From an uncultured Collinsella sp. (GTDB lineage: Bacteria > Actinomycetota > Coriobacteriia > Coriobacteriales > Coriobacteriaceae): a DNA stretch of 64,000 bases. A program made the translations under genes and the position numbers. The notes under the pieces are model-generated. The model did not search any database and was not told where the DNA came from. It saw only the letters and a list, made by a program, of their open reading frames with translations. The stretch spans positions 1 to 64,000 of the forward strand of contig UQIN01000002.1 in NCBI GenBank assembly GCA_900541035.1. The letters run 5' to 3'. The stretch's first letter is position 1. Each line of letters starts with the position of its first letter. Shown in pieces: positions 18,370 through 28,860 of this stretch.

Positions 18370-18780
18370 ATGAGCACGAACGCGATCGAGACGCTCAAGT
18401 TCAACTGCACGACCTGCCCATCCGAATGCCTTCTGACCGTAGAGGTAGAGCGTGACGCAGACGGCGCCGTGGCAGAGGTGCGCTCCGTGGCCGGCAACAG
18501 CTGCCTGCGCGGTGATAAGTTCGCACATCAGGAGCTCACCTGCCCCATGCGCGTACTCACCACCACCGTTGCCGTATCCGGCGGCGACGAGGCGCTGCTG
18601 CCTGTGCGCACGGCTGAGGCCATCCCGCTAGCACTCCACGCCCAAGCCATGAACTTCATCCGCGGCCTAGTCGTCAACGCCCCCATCCGCATGGGCGACG
18701 TCGTGCTAGAGAACCTCCTAAACACCAACATCAACCTAATCGCCAGCATGGACATCGACCGAGCCCAAGTAGCCAATTAG
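18370..18780 (+). CDS. DUF1667 domain protein
   Basis: 136 residues from the ATG at 18370, with GAGGAGG seven bases upstream. Cysteines in FNCTTCPSECLL and GNSCLRGDKF could hold an Fe-S cluster. The family is known as the third gene of GlpA-like/oxidoreductase operons and is taken to be a small electron-transfer subunit; its exact role is not established. The gene starts four bases after the upstream stop and ends 49 bp before a 67-bp palindromic element. Confidence 0.8.
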   Translation: MSTNAIETLKFNCTTCPSECLLTVEVERDADGAVAEVRSVAGNSCLRGDKFAHQELTCPMRVLTTTVAVSGGDEALLPVRTAEAIPLALHAQAMNFIRGLVVNAPIRMGDVVLENLLNTNINLIASMDIDRAQVAN

Positions 18781-18828
18781 GGACGGAGCTCTTTTAGCTA
18801 CCCCGCCATCCACCCCACCCTCCTCCGC

Positions 18829-18895
18829 AGTTGCGGTGAAATACGGACTGTTTTATGGCTTCAGGCCGCTAAACAGTCCGTATTTCACCGCAACT
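18829..18895. repeat. 67-bp palindromic element A, copy 1 (subclass 1)
   Basis: Two perfect 25-bp inverted arms (18829-18853 and 18871-18895) enclose 17 bp. The outer arm starts AGTTGCGGTGAAATA and the inner part reads CGGACTGTTT, which defines subclass 1. It lies 49 bp downstream of the DUF1667 stop. No T run follows, so it is not a standard terminator. Confidence 0.85.
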
Positions 18896-19007
18896 TATGA
18901 GGGCCGCATGGGATGCAAAGGAGTGTCCCCAGGTGCCGGCATAAAAGGAACGTCCCTAACTGCCGGGCTTGGGATACCATGGTGGCACCCTAGCGAAAGG
19001 ACGATGT

Positions 19008-20096
19008 ATGGCACATGTCGATGACCAGCGTGTGGCGCGCGTGCTCGATGCGCTCGAGGCTCAGCACCCCGGCGCACAGCTGCTCGTAAACGACCCGTGG
19101 TCGATCTATTACCTGACCGGCTTTTATGCCGATATGTTCGAGCGTTTTTGCGGCGTGCTGCTCGCACGCGATAGCGAACCTGTGATCTTGGTCAACGCGC
19201 TGCATCAGCTGCCCGAGTACGACAATGCCCGCGTGGCCTATCACACCGATACTGACGTCGTGGCCGACGCCATCGTTCGCGAGGTCGATCCGAACAAACC
19301 GCTCGGCATCGACACCGTCATGCGTTCCGGCTTTTTGATGCCACTCATGGAGCGCCACGCAGCCAGCGAGTTTTTCCTGGGCGACTTTGCCGTCACCGCC
19401 GCGCGCACCCACAAGGATGACGCCGAACAGGAGCTCATGCGCGCGTCCTCGGCCGCTAACGACGCCGTGATGGCCGACGCCATCAAGCTCGTCCACGAAG
19501 GCGTGACGGAGCGCGAGATTGCCGACCAGATGCTCGGCCTGTATCGCAAGCACGGCTGCGAGGGCTTTAGCTTTCCGCCCATCGTGAGCTTTGGTGCTAA
19601 CGCCGGCGACCCGCACCACGAGCCCGACGACACCGTGCTCAAGCGCGGCGACGTAGTGCTGTTCGACATTGGCGGGCGTCATCGCAACTACTGCTCGGAC
19701 ATGACGCGCACGTTCTTTTGGGGCGATCCGGACGAGGAGACGGCGCGCATCTACGACATCGTGCGCCGCGCCAACGAGGCCGCCGAGGCACTCATCGCAC
19801 CGGGTGTGCGCATGTGCGACCTGGACCGCGCCGCGCGCGATGTGATTGAAGACGCGGGCTATGGGCGGTACTTTACGCATCGCCTGGGTCACTCGATCGG
19901 CCTGCAGGACCACGAGCCGGGCGACGTTTCACTCGTCAACGAGCAGGTCGTGGAGCCGGGCATGACGTTCTCCATCGAACCGGGCATCTACCTCCCCGGC
20001 CGCACCGGTGTCCGCATCGAGGACCTGGCCCTGGTGACCGAGAACGGCGCCGAGATTCTCAACGCCTACCCCCACGATCCGCTCCGCCTAGACTAG
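19008..20096 (+). CDS. M24 family metallopeptidase (Xaa-Pro peptidase type)
   Basis: 362 residues from the ATG at 19008 (AAAGGA upstream). The N-terminal creatinase-like domain includes WSIYYLTGFYADMFERF. The C-terminal pita-bread domain has the five metal ligands: aspartates in VLFDIGGRHRNYCSDMTRTFF, a histidine in HRLGHSIGLQDHE, and glutamates in FSIEPGIYLP and RIEDLALVTE. It removes N-terminal residues before proline from cytosolic peptides. It stands alone between palindromic elements. PepP and PepQ cannot be told apart here. Confidence 0.9.
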   Translation: MAHVDDQRVARVLDALEAQHPGAQLLVNDPWSIYYLTGFYADMFERFCGVLLARDSEPVILVNALHQLPEYDNARVAYHTDTDVVADAIVREVDPNKPLGIDTVMRSGFLMPLMERHAASEFFLGDFAVTAARTHKDDAEQELMRASSAANDAVMADAIKLVHEGVTEREIADQMLGLYRKHGCEGFSFPPIVSFGANAGDPHHEPDDTVLKRGDVVLFDIGGRHRNYCSDMTRTFFWGDPDEETARIYDIVRRANEAAEALIAPGVRMCDLDRAARDVIEDAGYGRYFTHRLGHSIGLQDHEPGDVSLVNEQVVEPGMTFSIEPGIYLPGRTGVRIEDLALVTENGAEILNAYPHDPLRLD

Positions 20097-20100
20097 GCAA

Positions 20101-20129
20101 TGTGGCAAAGGGACAACCCCTTTGCCACA
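20101..20129 (+). terminator. Hairpin after the M24 peptidase
   Basis: Perfect 12-bp arms TGTGGCAAAGGG / CCCTTTGCCACA with a 5-nt loop begin four bases after the stop codon. There is no T run, so termination is likely but not classic. Confidence 0.6.
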
Positions 20130-20155
20130 TCCTGCCAAGGCTTCGCCACAAAAAC

Positions 20156-20293
20156 GGCCTATCTACTACGTTTAACCCGCACGGGTCGACCATAACCGAC
20201 TTTTCGCAAAATCCGCAAGCCGTCTACCTGCGGTTTTAATTTCGCAATGTTCCGTGTGGTCGAGGGTAACCGGTCAAACGTAGTAGACAGGCC
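20156..20293. repeat. 138-bp long imperfect hairpin D
   Basis: Outer arms GGCCTATCTACTACGTTT and AAACGTAGTAGACAGGCC pair with one mismatch over 18 bp. Inside, TCGACCA, GCAAAA/TTTCGC and a central CCGCA/TGCGG stem continue the pairing with bulges, so the whole element can fold into one long rod. It may be a non-coding RNA, a miniature mobile element or a convergent-gene barrier. Confidence 0.6.
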
Positions 20294-20366
20294 AATTTCA
20301 TGGCAAGCGAGTCGACTCGGGGCACAGGGCAGCCAAAAAAGCCCCGTCCCAAATTGACTGCTTTTG

Positions 20367-20433
20367 AGTTGCGGTGATATACGGCCTGTTTGAGGCTTCT
20401 GGCTTGTAAAACAGTCCGTATTTCACCGCAACT
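20367..20433. repeat. 67-bp palindromic element A, copy 2 (subclass 1)
   Basis: 25-bp arms at 20367-20391 and 20409-20433 with two mismatches (GATATA against GAAATA, CGGCC against CGGAC). It sits 14 bp past the folC stop and about 270 bp past the M24 peptidase stop. Confidence 0.85.
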
Positions 20434-20447
20434 GATGAGGGGATGGG

Positions 20448-21791
20448 TTAACGGAGCAGGCCGGCCACTTCGCCGGCTAGGGTGATGGTGCCGGCTGCTA
20501 CGAAGGGCTCGCCTGCGGCCTTGAAAGCTGCAAGGGCCTCGGAAACGCTGGAGTACACGCCTGCGAGCTTATCGGCATCAACGAGGGCAGCGAGCTCCTC
20601 CGCCGGCAGGGCGCGGTCGGAATCGGTCTGGGTCACGACTACGCGTGGAAAGGCGGGAATCAGCACGTCGACGATGCCTGCCACGTCCTTGTCGGCCAGC
20701 GCAGCGCACAGCAGCGTGGGGCGATTCTCCACGCACGGATCGATCTCGTCCAACGCGCTCACAAAGTTCTCGCAGCTCTGGGGGTTATGGCAGGCGTCGA
20801 TCAGCTTGAGCGGATCGGTTCCCAGCACATCAAAGCGACCCGGCGTGGGGCAGCCCATAAGAGAAGCGTCGAGCGACTCGTGGTCGAGCTCGCGGCCCAG
20901 ATAGCCCTCGCACAGCATAATCGCACACGCGGCATTCTGCGGCTGATATGCCGGCTTGACCATACTCGACGTATAGATCGCACGCGGCGTGGTGCAGCTG
21001 AACTCAACCGTGTCGCCCACATGCGCCGGCACCTTAGTCGTGACATGGCTCACCACGAGCGGCACCACACCGCATTCGCGGCAACGGGCATCCATCACGC
21101 GCTGAACACTTGCCTCATGCGTGCCCTCGCCCAGAACAACCAGGCGTCCGGGCTTAATGACCGCAGCCTTCTCACCCGCAATGGCCTCGAGCGTATCGCC
21201 CAAAATACGTGTGTGATCGAGCCCAATACCCGTAATGGCAACGGCGACGGGATCGGTCGCACTCGTGGCGTCCCAACGACCGCCCATGCCAACCTCGAGC
21301 ACGGCAACATCCACCGCGGCCTCGGCAAACACCACAAGTGCGGCGGCCGTCAGCAGGTCAAACGGAGTAATGGTATAGGCGCGCTCCCCCGCCGCCACAC
21401 GGTGCGCATTCACCCGACGTCCCGCCTCAACAGCGGCAGAAACGCCACGGGCAAAGGCCTCGTCACTCACAACGCGCCCATCGACCTCCATGCGCTCGGG
21501 ATAACGCACCAGCTGCGGCGACGTATACAGTGCGGTTTTTAACCCCTCACCACGAAGGATGGCAGCCGAAAAACGCGTGGTCGAAGTCTTGCCATTGGTA
21601 CCGGCGACCTGAATGCAATCAAAGTACTCGTCCGGGCGCCCCAACTCATCGAGCATATCGACAACCGTCTCAAGCAAAGGACCAGCATCCCCAGAAATCC
21701 GCCCCGTATCAGCAGCAAGCCCCACAGCCTCATCAAACGAAAGCAACTCAAACGAGAACGGAACGACATACGACCCAGAACGCTTAGCCAT
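20448..21791 (-). CDS. folC: Folylpolyglutamate synthase / dihydrofolate synthase
   Basis: 447 residues. The Mur-ligase ATP loop is VAGTNGKTSTTRFSAAIL near residue 63, followed by YTSPQLVRYPERM, which is diagnostic of FolC. Then come LEVGMGGRWDATSATDPVAVAITGIGLDH and IDACHNPQSCENF. It adds glutamate to dihydropteroate and/or folates in the cytosol. It lies 280 bp after valS on the same strand; the gap holds a large nested palindrome, so cotranscription is uncertain. Confidence 0.93.
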   Translation of the reverse strand: MAKRSGSYVVPFSFELLSFDEAVGLAADTGRISGDAGPLLETVVDMLDELGRPDEYFDCIQVAGTNGKTSTTRFSAAILRGEGLKTALYTSPQLVRYPERMEVDGRVVSDEAFARGVSAAVEAGRRVNAHRVAAGERAYTITPFDLLTAAALVVFAEAAVDVAVLEVGMGGRWDATSATDPVAVAITGIGLDHTRILGDTLEAIAGEKAAVIKPGRLVVLGEGTHEASVQRVMDARCRECGVVPLVVSHVTTKVPAHVGDTVEFSCTTPRAIYTSSMVKPAYQPQNAACAIMLCEGYLGRELDHESLDASLMGCPTPGRFDVLGTDPLKLIDACHNPQSCENFVSALDEIDPCVENRPTLLCAALADKDVAGIVDVLIPAFPRVVVTQTDSDRALPAEELAALVDADKLAGVYSSVSEALAAFKAAGEPFVAAGTITLAGEVAGLLR

Positions 21792-21889
21792 AACTCAAAG
21801 TCCCCCATAACAGAAAAAGAGGCCCACCAAAAAGAATGAGCCCCTCGCGTTCAAAAAATCAGCCAAACACCGCTTTGCAGCGACCTCAA

Positions 21890-21908
21890 GGCCACAACCC
21901 AGTGGCCC
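21890..21908. repeat. Short inverted repeat between valS and folC
   Basis: GGCCAC / GTGGCC arms with a 7-nt spacer, within the folC upstream region. The same GGCCAC/GTGGCC stem also appears at the tip of the nested palindrome C1. Confidence 0.35.
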
Positions 21909-21948
21909 TAACATTCCGGGCGCAGACAACCACGTAAACGAACTGGGA

Positions 21949-22056
21949 GCGGTTTGGGGCTTTGCTCGATACAAGTTCCGCACGAGCCGAAGGCCACTTA
22001 ATGTGGCCTTCGTGCGAGCAGGACTGTTCGCAGTAGCGAGCAATGCCCCAAACCGC
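21949..22056. repeat. Nested palindrome C, copy 1 (between valS and folC)
   Basis: Outer arms of 20 bp (21949-21968 and 22037-22056; GCGGTTTGGGGC, one mismatch) enclose a core hairpin CGAAGGCCAC-TTAAT-GTGGCCTTCG flanked by CGCACGAG and GTGCGAGC. Written on the minus strand, the core matches copy 2 beside the valS start for about 50 bases. The outer arms are unrelated in sequence between the two copies. A C8 run at 22058-22065 follows. It begins 18 bp past the valS stop. Confidence 0.7.
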
Positions 22057-22073
22057 GCCCCCCCCAGTGACCC

Positions 22074-24770
<2,697 letters not shown>

Positions 24771-24790
24771 ATATCTCTCCCTGTCCCGCC

Positions 24791-24903
24791 GGCGTGTCCG
24801 CCTGCTTGGTTTTCGCTCGGTCAGGTCCTGGCTCGCACGAAGAGCACATTTAGTGCTCTTCGGCTCGTGCGGAATCTACGAAAACCAAGCAGGCGGACAC
24901 GCC
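24791..24903. repeat. Nested palindrome C, copy 2 (valS leader)
   Basis: A perfect 25-bp inverted repeat (24791-24815 and 24879-24903; arm begins GGCGTGTCCGCCTGCTTGG) encloses a core hairpin CGAAGAGCAC-ATTTA-GTGCTCTTCG with CTCGCA on the left and GCTCGTGCGGAA on the right. In the 10-bp core stem two adjacent pairs differ from copy 1 on both arms, so pairing is kept. It lies 21 bp before the valS start codon and would be in its mRNA leader. No T-box sequence is present. Confidence 0.75.
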
Positions 24904-24996
24904 TTAGGTATTGATTACTTCAGTCTGATAGGACTTCGCTGAGGCTTAAACAAACACACAGAATAACACAGGTAGTTGGGGTTATTGCGTATATAT

Positions 24997-25033
24997 AAAA
25001 TAGCCTCCGACCGCGGGTGGTCGGAGGCTATTT
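24997..25033 (-). terminator. clpX terminator (bidirectional)
   Basis: Arms AAATAGCCTCCGACC / GGTCGGAGGCTATTT with a 6-nt loop, 22 bp after the clpX stop. A and T runs on both sides allow it to act in either direction. Confidence 0.9.
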
Positions 25034-25054
25034 GCAAACACGTTTTAGGCTGGT

Positions 25055-26464
25055 TTACCCGTAGATACGCTGGGGCTGCTCTTCGCCCCTTACGGAGGCT
25101 TCGGTCACGATAACCTTGGCGACACCTTCCTCGCTCGGGAGGTCGAACATCGTCTGCTGCAGCAAGTCCTCGCAGATGGAGCGCAGGCCGCGGGCGCCGG
25201 TCTTACGGGCAAGCGCCATGCGGGCGATCTCATGCAGGGCGGCGTCCTCAAACTCCAGCTCAACGTCCTCGAGCTGGAACATCTTGCGGTACTGACGCAC
25301 CACGGCGTTCTTGGGCTCAGTCAGGATCGACACCAGGTCGTCCTCGTCGAGCGCCTGCGTCTGGGTGACGACGGGCGTACGGCCCACAAACTCGGGAATC
25401 ATGCCAAAGGCGTTGAGGTCCTGTGGGAGCACCTGACGCAGCAGGTCATTCTCGTCGACCGAGGTGGGGCCGGCGATCTCGGAGTTAAAGCCCACACCCT
25501 TGTTGCCCACGCGATCGGCGATGATCTTGTCCAGGCCCACAAAGGCACCGCCGCAGATAAACAGGATGTTGGTCGTGTCGATCTGCAGCAGCTCCTGCTG
25601 GGGATGCTTGCGGCCGCCGGTGGGCGGAACGCTGGCCACCGTGCCCTCAAGGATCTTCAGCAGCGCCTGCTGAACGCCCTCGCCCGAGACATCGCGGGTG
25701 ATGGAGAGGTTCTCGGCCTTGCGGGCGATCTTGTCGATCTCGTCCACGTAGATAATGCCGACCTGCGCGCGCTCGATATCGCCGTCGGCGGCATTGATGA
25801 GCTTGAGCAGGATGTTCTCCACGTCCTCGCCCACGTAACCGGCCTCGGTGAGCGCGGTGGCGTCGGCGATGGCAAACGGCACCTCGAGGATGCGCGCGAG
25901 CGTCTGGGCCAGCAGCGTCTTACCGGTACCGGTGGGACCGAGCAGCAAAATGTTGGACTTGGCGAGCTCCACCTCGTCCATATCATCGTCGAGCTGCGAG
26001 TCCAAGCCATCGTCAAAGGCCGAAAGCGCAGCGCCGCCCTCGATCACGCGGCGGTAGTGGTTGTACACGGCAACCGACATGGCGCGCTTGGCGTCCTCCT
26101 GGCCCATGACATAGGCCGAAAGCTCGTCATAGATCTCGTGCGGCGTCGGCACGTGCGTAATGACCTGACGGGCGTCATCCTCCAGCTCAAAACCCTCGGC
26201 CTCAGGATCTACAGCAGGCTGGCCGGCAGCCTGGCCGTGGTCGTTGAGGAAGCCCGGCAGCTTGCCGTTGCGGGCGGCGTCCATAAAGTCCGAAGCCAGC
26301 GACTCCTCAAGAATCTCGGAGCAGGCGGCAACGCACTCGTCGCAGATAAAGATATTGGTCGGGCCCTTCACCAGGCGGCGAACCTGACCCTGCTCTTTTC
26401 CGCAGAAGGAGCAGCGGATGGGGTTGCCGTTCTCGTCGAAGCCGTCCTGCATGTTACCGGCCAT
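25055..26464 (-). CDS. clpX: ATP-dependent Clp protease ATP-binding subunit ClpX
   Basis: 469 residues, about 45 longer than the common 420, because an acidic linker (about residues 55-115) separates the two domains. The N-terminal zinc-binding domain has C18, C21, C41 and C44. The AAA+ domain has LLGPTGTGKTLLAQTLAR, the Walker B YVDEIDKIARK, and GGRKHPQQELLQIDTTNILFICGGAF. It unfolds substrates and feeds them to ClpP. The gene starts one base after the clpP stop region, so the pair forms one transcript. Confidence 0.97.
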   Translation of the reverse strand: MAGNMQDGFDENGNPIRCSFCGKEQGQVRRLVKGPTNIFICDECVAACSEILEESLASDFMDAARNGKLPGFLNDHGQAAGQPAVDPEAEGFELEDDARQVITHVPTPHEIYDELSAYVMGQEDAKRAMSVAVYNHYRRVIEGGAALSAFDDGLDSQLDDDMDEVELAKSNILLLGPTGTGKTLLAQTLARILEVPFAIADATALTEAGYVGEDVENILLKLINAADGDIERAQVGIIYVDEIDKIARKAENLSITRDVSGEGVQQALLKILEGTVASVPPTGGRKHPQQELLQIDTTNILFICGGAFVGLDKIIADRVGNKGVGFNSEIAGPTSVDENDLLRQVLPQDLNAFGMIPEFVGRTPVVTQTQALDEDDLVSILTEPKNAVVRQYRKMFQLEDVELEFEDAALHEIARMALARKTGARGLRSICEDLLQQTMFDLPSEEGVAKVIVTEASVRGEEQPQRIYG

Positions 26465-26465
26465 C

Positions 26466-27086
26466 CTAGGCGTCCTTCGCGGCGAGGTCGCGCGAGGTGA
26501 CGATACGGTCGATCAGGCCGTAGTCGAGGGCCTCGGCAGCCGTGAGGTAGTTGTCACGCTCGGTATCGGCCTGAACCTTCTCGATGGGCTGGCCCGAGGC
26601 GTCGGACAGGATCTGGTTGAGCTCGCGACGGGTCTTCTTGATCTCCTCGGCCACGATCTCGATTTCGGTCTGCTGGCCCTGCGCACCGCCGCTGGGCTGG
26701 TGAATCATGACCTTGGAGTGCGGCAGGCAGAAGCGCTTGCCCTTGGCGCCGGCCGAAAGCAGCACGGCGGCCATGGACGCGGCCATACCGACGCAGATGG
26801 TGGAGACCTGCGGCTTAATGAAGTTCATGGTGTCCAGAATCGCCAGACCGGAGTAGACCTCGCCGCCGGGCGAATTGATGTAGAGCGAGATATCCTTCTC
26901 GGCATCCTGGCTCTCAAGATGCAGCAGCTGGGCAACGACCAGGTTGGCGCTGACGGAGTTGATCTCCTCGCCCAAGAAGATGATGCGGTCGTTGAGCAGG
27001 CGCGAATAGATATCGTAGCTGCGCTCGCCGCGCGGCGTCTGCTCGATAACGTATGGCACGAGGGCGGAATCGAACTTGGCGATCAT
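26466..27086 (-). CDS. clpP: ATP-dependent Clp protease proteolytic subunit
   Basis: 206 residues from the ATG at 27086, chosen because GGAG lies six bases upstream and the protein then starts MIAKFDSALVPYVIEQT; ATGs at 27092 and 27098 are alternatives. The catalytic serine is in GMAASMAAVLLSAG and the histidine is in PHSKVMIHQPSGG. The aspartate is in the C-terminal ERDNYLTAAEALDYGLID region. It forms the tetradecameric protease chamber used by ClpX, whose gene follows immediately. Confidence 0.96.
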   Translation of the reverse strand: MIAKFDSALVPYVIEQTPRGERSYDIYSRLLNDRIIFLGEEINSVSANLVVAQLLHLESQDAEKDISLYINSPGGEVYSGLAILDTMNFIKPQVSTICVGMAASMAAVLLSAGAKGKRFCLPHSKVMIHQPSGGAQGQQTEIEIVAEEIKKTRRELNQILSDASGQPIEKVQADTERDNYLTAAEALDYGLIDRIVTSRDLAAKDA

Positions 27087-27132
27087 ACGCATCTCCATTT
27101 CTCTCTTGCGGACCAAATTGGTTCTAGATAAA

Positions 27133-27173
27133 CGTACGGTGCCCGCATGCTATGCATTGGCTGGCACCGTACG
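27133..27173 (-). terminator. Hairpin between tig and clpP
   Basis: Perfect 11-bp arms CGTACGGTGCC / GGCACCGTACG with a 19-nt loop, followed on the minus strand by TTTATC. It probably attenuates transcription from tig into clpP. Confidence 0.6.
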
Positions 27174-27249
27174 AAGCAACCGGATAACCGGTGTATAACT
27201 TTACCCCATCACGGGCGCACGCATGCGCTCGCGGGCAAGGTGGCGAGAA

Positions 27250-28548
27250 TTACTCGGCGTCCTTGGCGGTCTCGTCGACCTCGGTCACCTTGGCGTTCTC
27301 GACCAGGTGGTCGACGGCCTTGGAGCGACGGATGGACTCGCGGACGGCAGGCATGCGGCCATCGGCGATGAACTCGGCCTTGGAAGCCTCGACGTCCTTG
27401 ACGCCAGCCTTCTCGAACTCGGCGTTGACGTCGTCCTCGGTGACCTCAATCTTGAGCTCACGGGCGAGGGCGTCGAGCGCCAGGGACTCGCGGGCAACGT
27501 CGTTGGCCTGCTTGTGCAGGTCGCCGATGAACTGCTCCATGGTCAGGCCGGAAGCGGGCAGCCAGGTGTCCAGGGTCATGCCGCGGGCAGCGAGGTTGGA
27601 CAGGAAGTTCTGGCCAAGCTCCTCAAAGACGGACTGCTCGTAGTCGGCGTCCATCTCGTCGAGCTGCAGACGCTCGGCGAGAGCGGAGACGCAACGGTTC
27701 TCCTTCTCGGCCGGGAGGCGGGAAGCCTTGTCCTGCTCGATCTCGAGCTTGATGGCGTCGCGCATAGCGTCGATGCTGTCGAAGCCAAAGTCGGACTTGA
27801 CGAGCTCGTCGGTGAGCTCGGGGGTGTTGCGGACCTTGATGCCCTTGACGGTGACCTCGACGGTGTGGGTCTCGGCCTCCTCGCCCTCCTCGACCTCGTC
27901 GGTCCAGGTGACGGTCTTGACGTCGTCAACGTTAGCGCCGATCAGGGCCTCGTTGAACTCCTTGGGGTTGCTGTCGCTACCGGCGATGAGCATGCGGCCC
28001 TCGGCGGCAAAGTTGTCGGCATTCTCGACGGCCTTGAGGTCGACGGTGACGTAGTCCTCGGCCTCGACGGCGCGACCCTCGACGTCCTCGAAGGTGGCAC
28101 GGTAGTTGAGGAGCATCTCGACCTGGTTGTTGATCTCGGACTCGGTGACCTCCGCAGGGGGCATCTCGATCTCGACGGCGTCGAAGGAGGAGAGCTCAGC
28201 GGCAGGACGCAGGGAGAACTCGACGGTGTAGGTGTAGTCCTCGTGATCCTTGGCGAGGTCGAGCTCCTTGTAGTCACCGCTCTTGGTGGGGACGATGTCC
28301 AGCTCGTTGAGGACGGCGGGCTCGTTGGCGGCGATCAGGTCGTTGGTGGCCTGAGCGAGGGTAGCCTCGGCGCCAAGAGCGGAGTCGATGACCGGACGGG
28401 GAGCCTTACCGGCGCGGAAGCCCGGGAAGCGGTACTTCTTGGCGGTGTCCTTGTAGGCCTTCTTGATCGCGGCGTCGACGTCGGCGGCCGGGATGGTGAC
28501 CGTAGCGGTGAGCTTGGCGTCCTTGACGTCAGAAGCGGTGATGTTCAA
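27250..28548 (-). CDS. tig: Trigger factor (ribosome-associated chaperone and prolyl isomerase)
   Basis: 432 residues from the TTG at 28548, six bases after an AGGAGG. GTG at 28551 or ATG at 28563 are possible alternatives. The protein starts LNITASDVKDAKLTATVTIP, the ribosome-binding domain with FRAGKAPRPVIDS (family GFRxGKxP). The FKBP-like domain follows (EDYVTVDLKAVENAD, GSDSNPKEFNEALIG), then the helical C-terminal chaperone arms. The order tig-clpP-clpX is common in bacteria. It is close behind the tRNA-Leu gene on the same strand. Confidence 0.95.
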   Translation of the reverse strand: MNITASDVKDAKLTATVTIPAADVDAAIKKAYKDTAKKYRFPGFRAGKAPRPVIDSALGAEATLAQATNDLIAANEPAVLNELDIVPTKSGDYKELDLAKDHEDYTYTVEFSLRPAAELSSFDAVEIEMPPAEVTESEINNQVEMLLNYRATFEDVEGRAVEAEDYVTVDLKAVENADNFAAEGRMLIAGSDSNPKEFNEALIGANVDDVKTVTWTDEVEEGEEAETHTVEVTVKGIKVRNTPELTDELVKSDFGFDSIDAMRDAIKLEIEQDKASRLPAEKENRCVSALAERLQLDEMDADYEQSVFEELGQNFLSNLAARGMTLDTWLPASGLTMEQFIGDLHKQANDVARESLALDALARELKIEVTEDDVNAEFEKAGVKDVEASKAEFIADGRMPAVRESIRRSKAVDHLVENAKVTEVDETAKDAE

Positions 28549-28639
28549 CACGTTCCTCCTCATACTGCCCAGCTTATCTGAGGTGCTGGTACCTTTATGC
28601 AACAAGCGTCGCGAGGGCATAAGCCGACGCGGGTGCGTT

Positions 28640-28722
28640 GGTGCGGGCGAAAGGACTCGAACCTTCACGGGAATCCCACCAGAACCTAAATCTGGCGCGT
28701 CTACCAATTCCGCCACGCCCGC
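28640..28722 (-). tRNA. tRNA-Leu (UAG anticodon)
   Basis: 83 bases with encoded CCA. The acceptor stem GCGGGCG / CGCCCGC is perfect. The anticodon arm CCAGA-TTTAGGT-TCTGG has anticodon TAG, and the T arm is GGTTCGAGTCC. The variable arm is longer than five bases, as expected for leucine. Confidence 0.95.
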
Positions 28723-28806
28723 ATGAGCGCACAGACTAGGAATGATAGCAGATACGAACGGCAAGCGCACGCACACGTTTTTAGCTCACGACCTCACCAT
28801 GAGTGC

Positions 28807-28831
28807 AAAAGGCGGGGCGAGTTGCCCCGCC
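28807..28831 (-). terminator. Terminator after the molybdenum hydroxylase operon
   Basis: GGCGGGGC / GCCCCGCC arms with a 5-nt loop, followed on the minus strand by TTTTGC, about 30 bp past the stop at 28861. Confidence 0.85.
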
Positions 28832-28860
28832 CCGCCCATTACGACTTGTTCGCTGACCCG

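Larger units (their letters stand above)
20097..20447. other. 351-bp convergent intergenic region made of three hairpins
   Basis: The region lies between the ends of the M24 peptidase (plus) and folC (minus). It contains a 12-bp-arm hairpin at 20101-20129, the large 138-bp palindrome D and palindromic element A copy 2. No coding sequence is supported. Confidence 0.6.

Noticed and set aside
24791..24903. T-box riboswitch in the valS leader
   Set aside because: There is no TGGNACCGCG T-box sequence and no specifier-loop arrangement; the structure is a simple nested palindrome shared with the valS-folC gap.
28549..28776. A longer trigger factor reading frame reaching 28776
   Set aside because: The extension translates the tRNA-Leu gene. 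An AGGAGG right before the start at 28548-28551 marks the real beginning.
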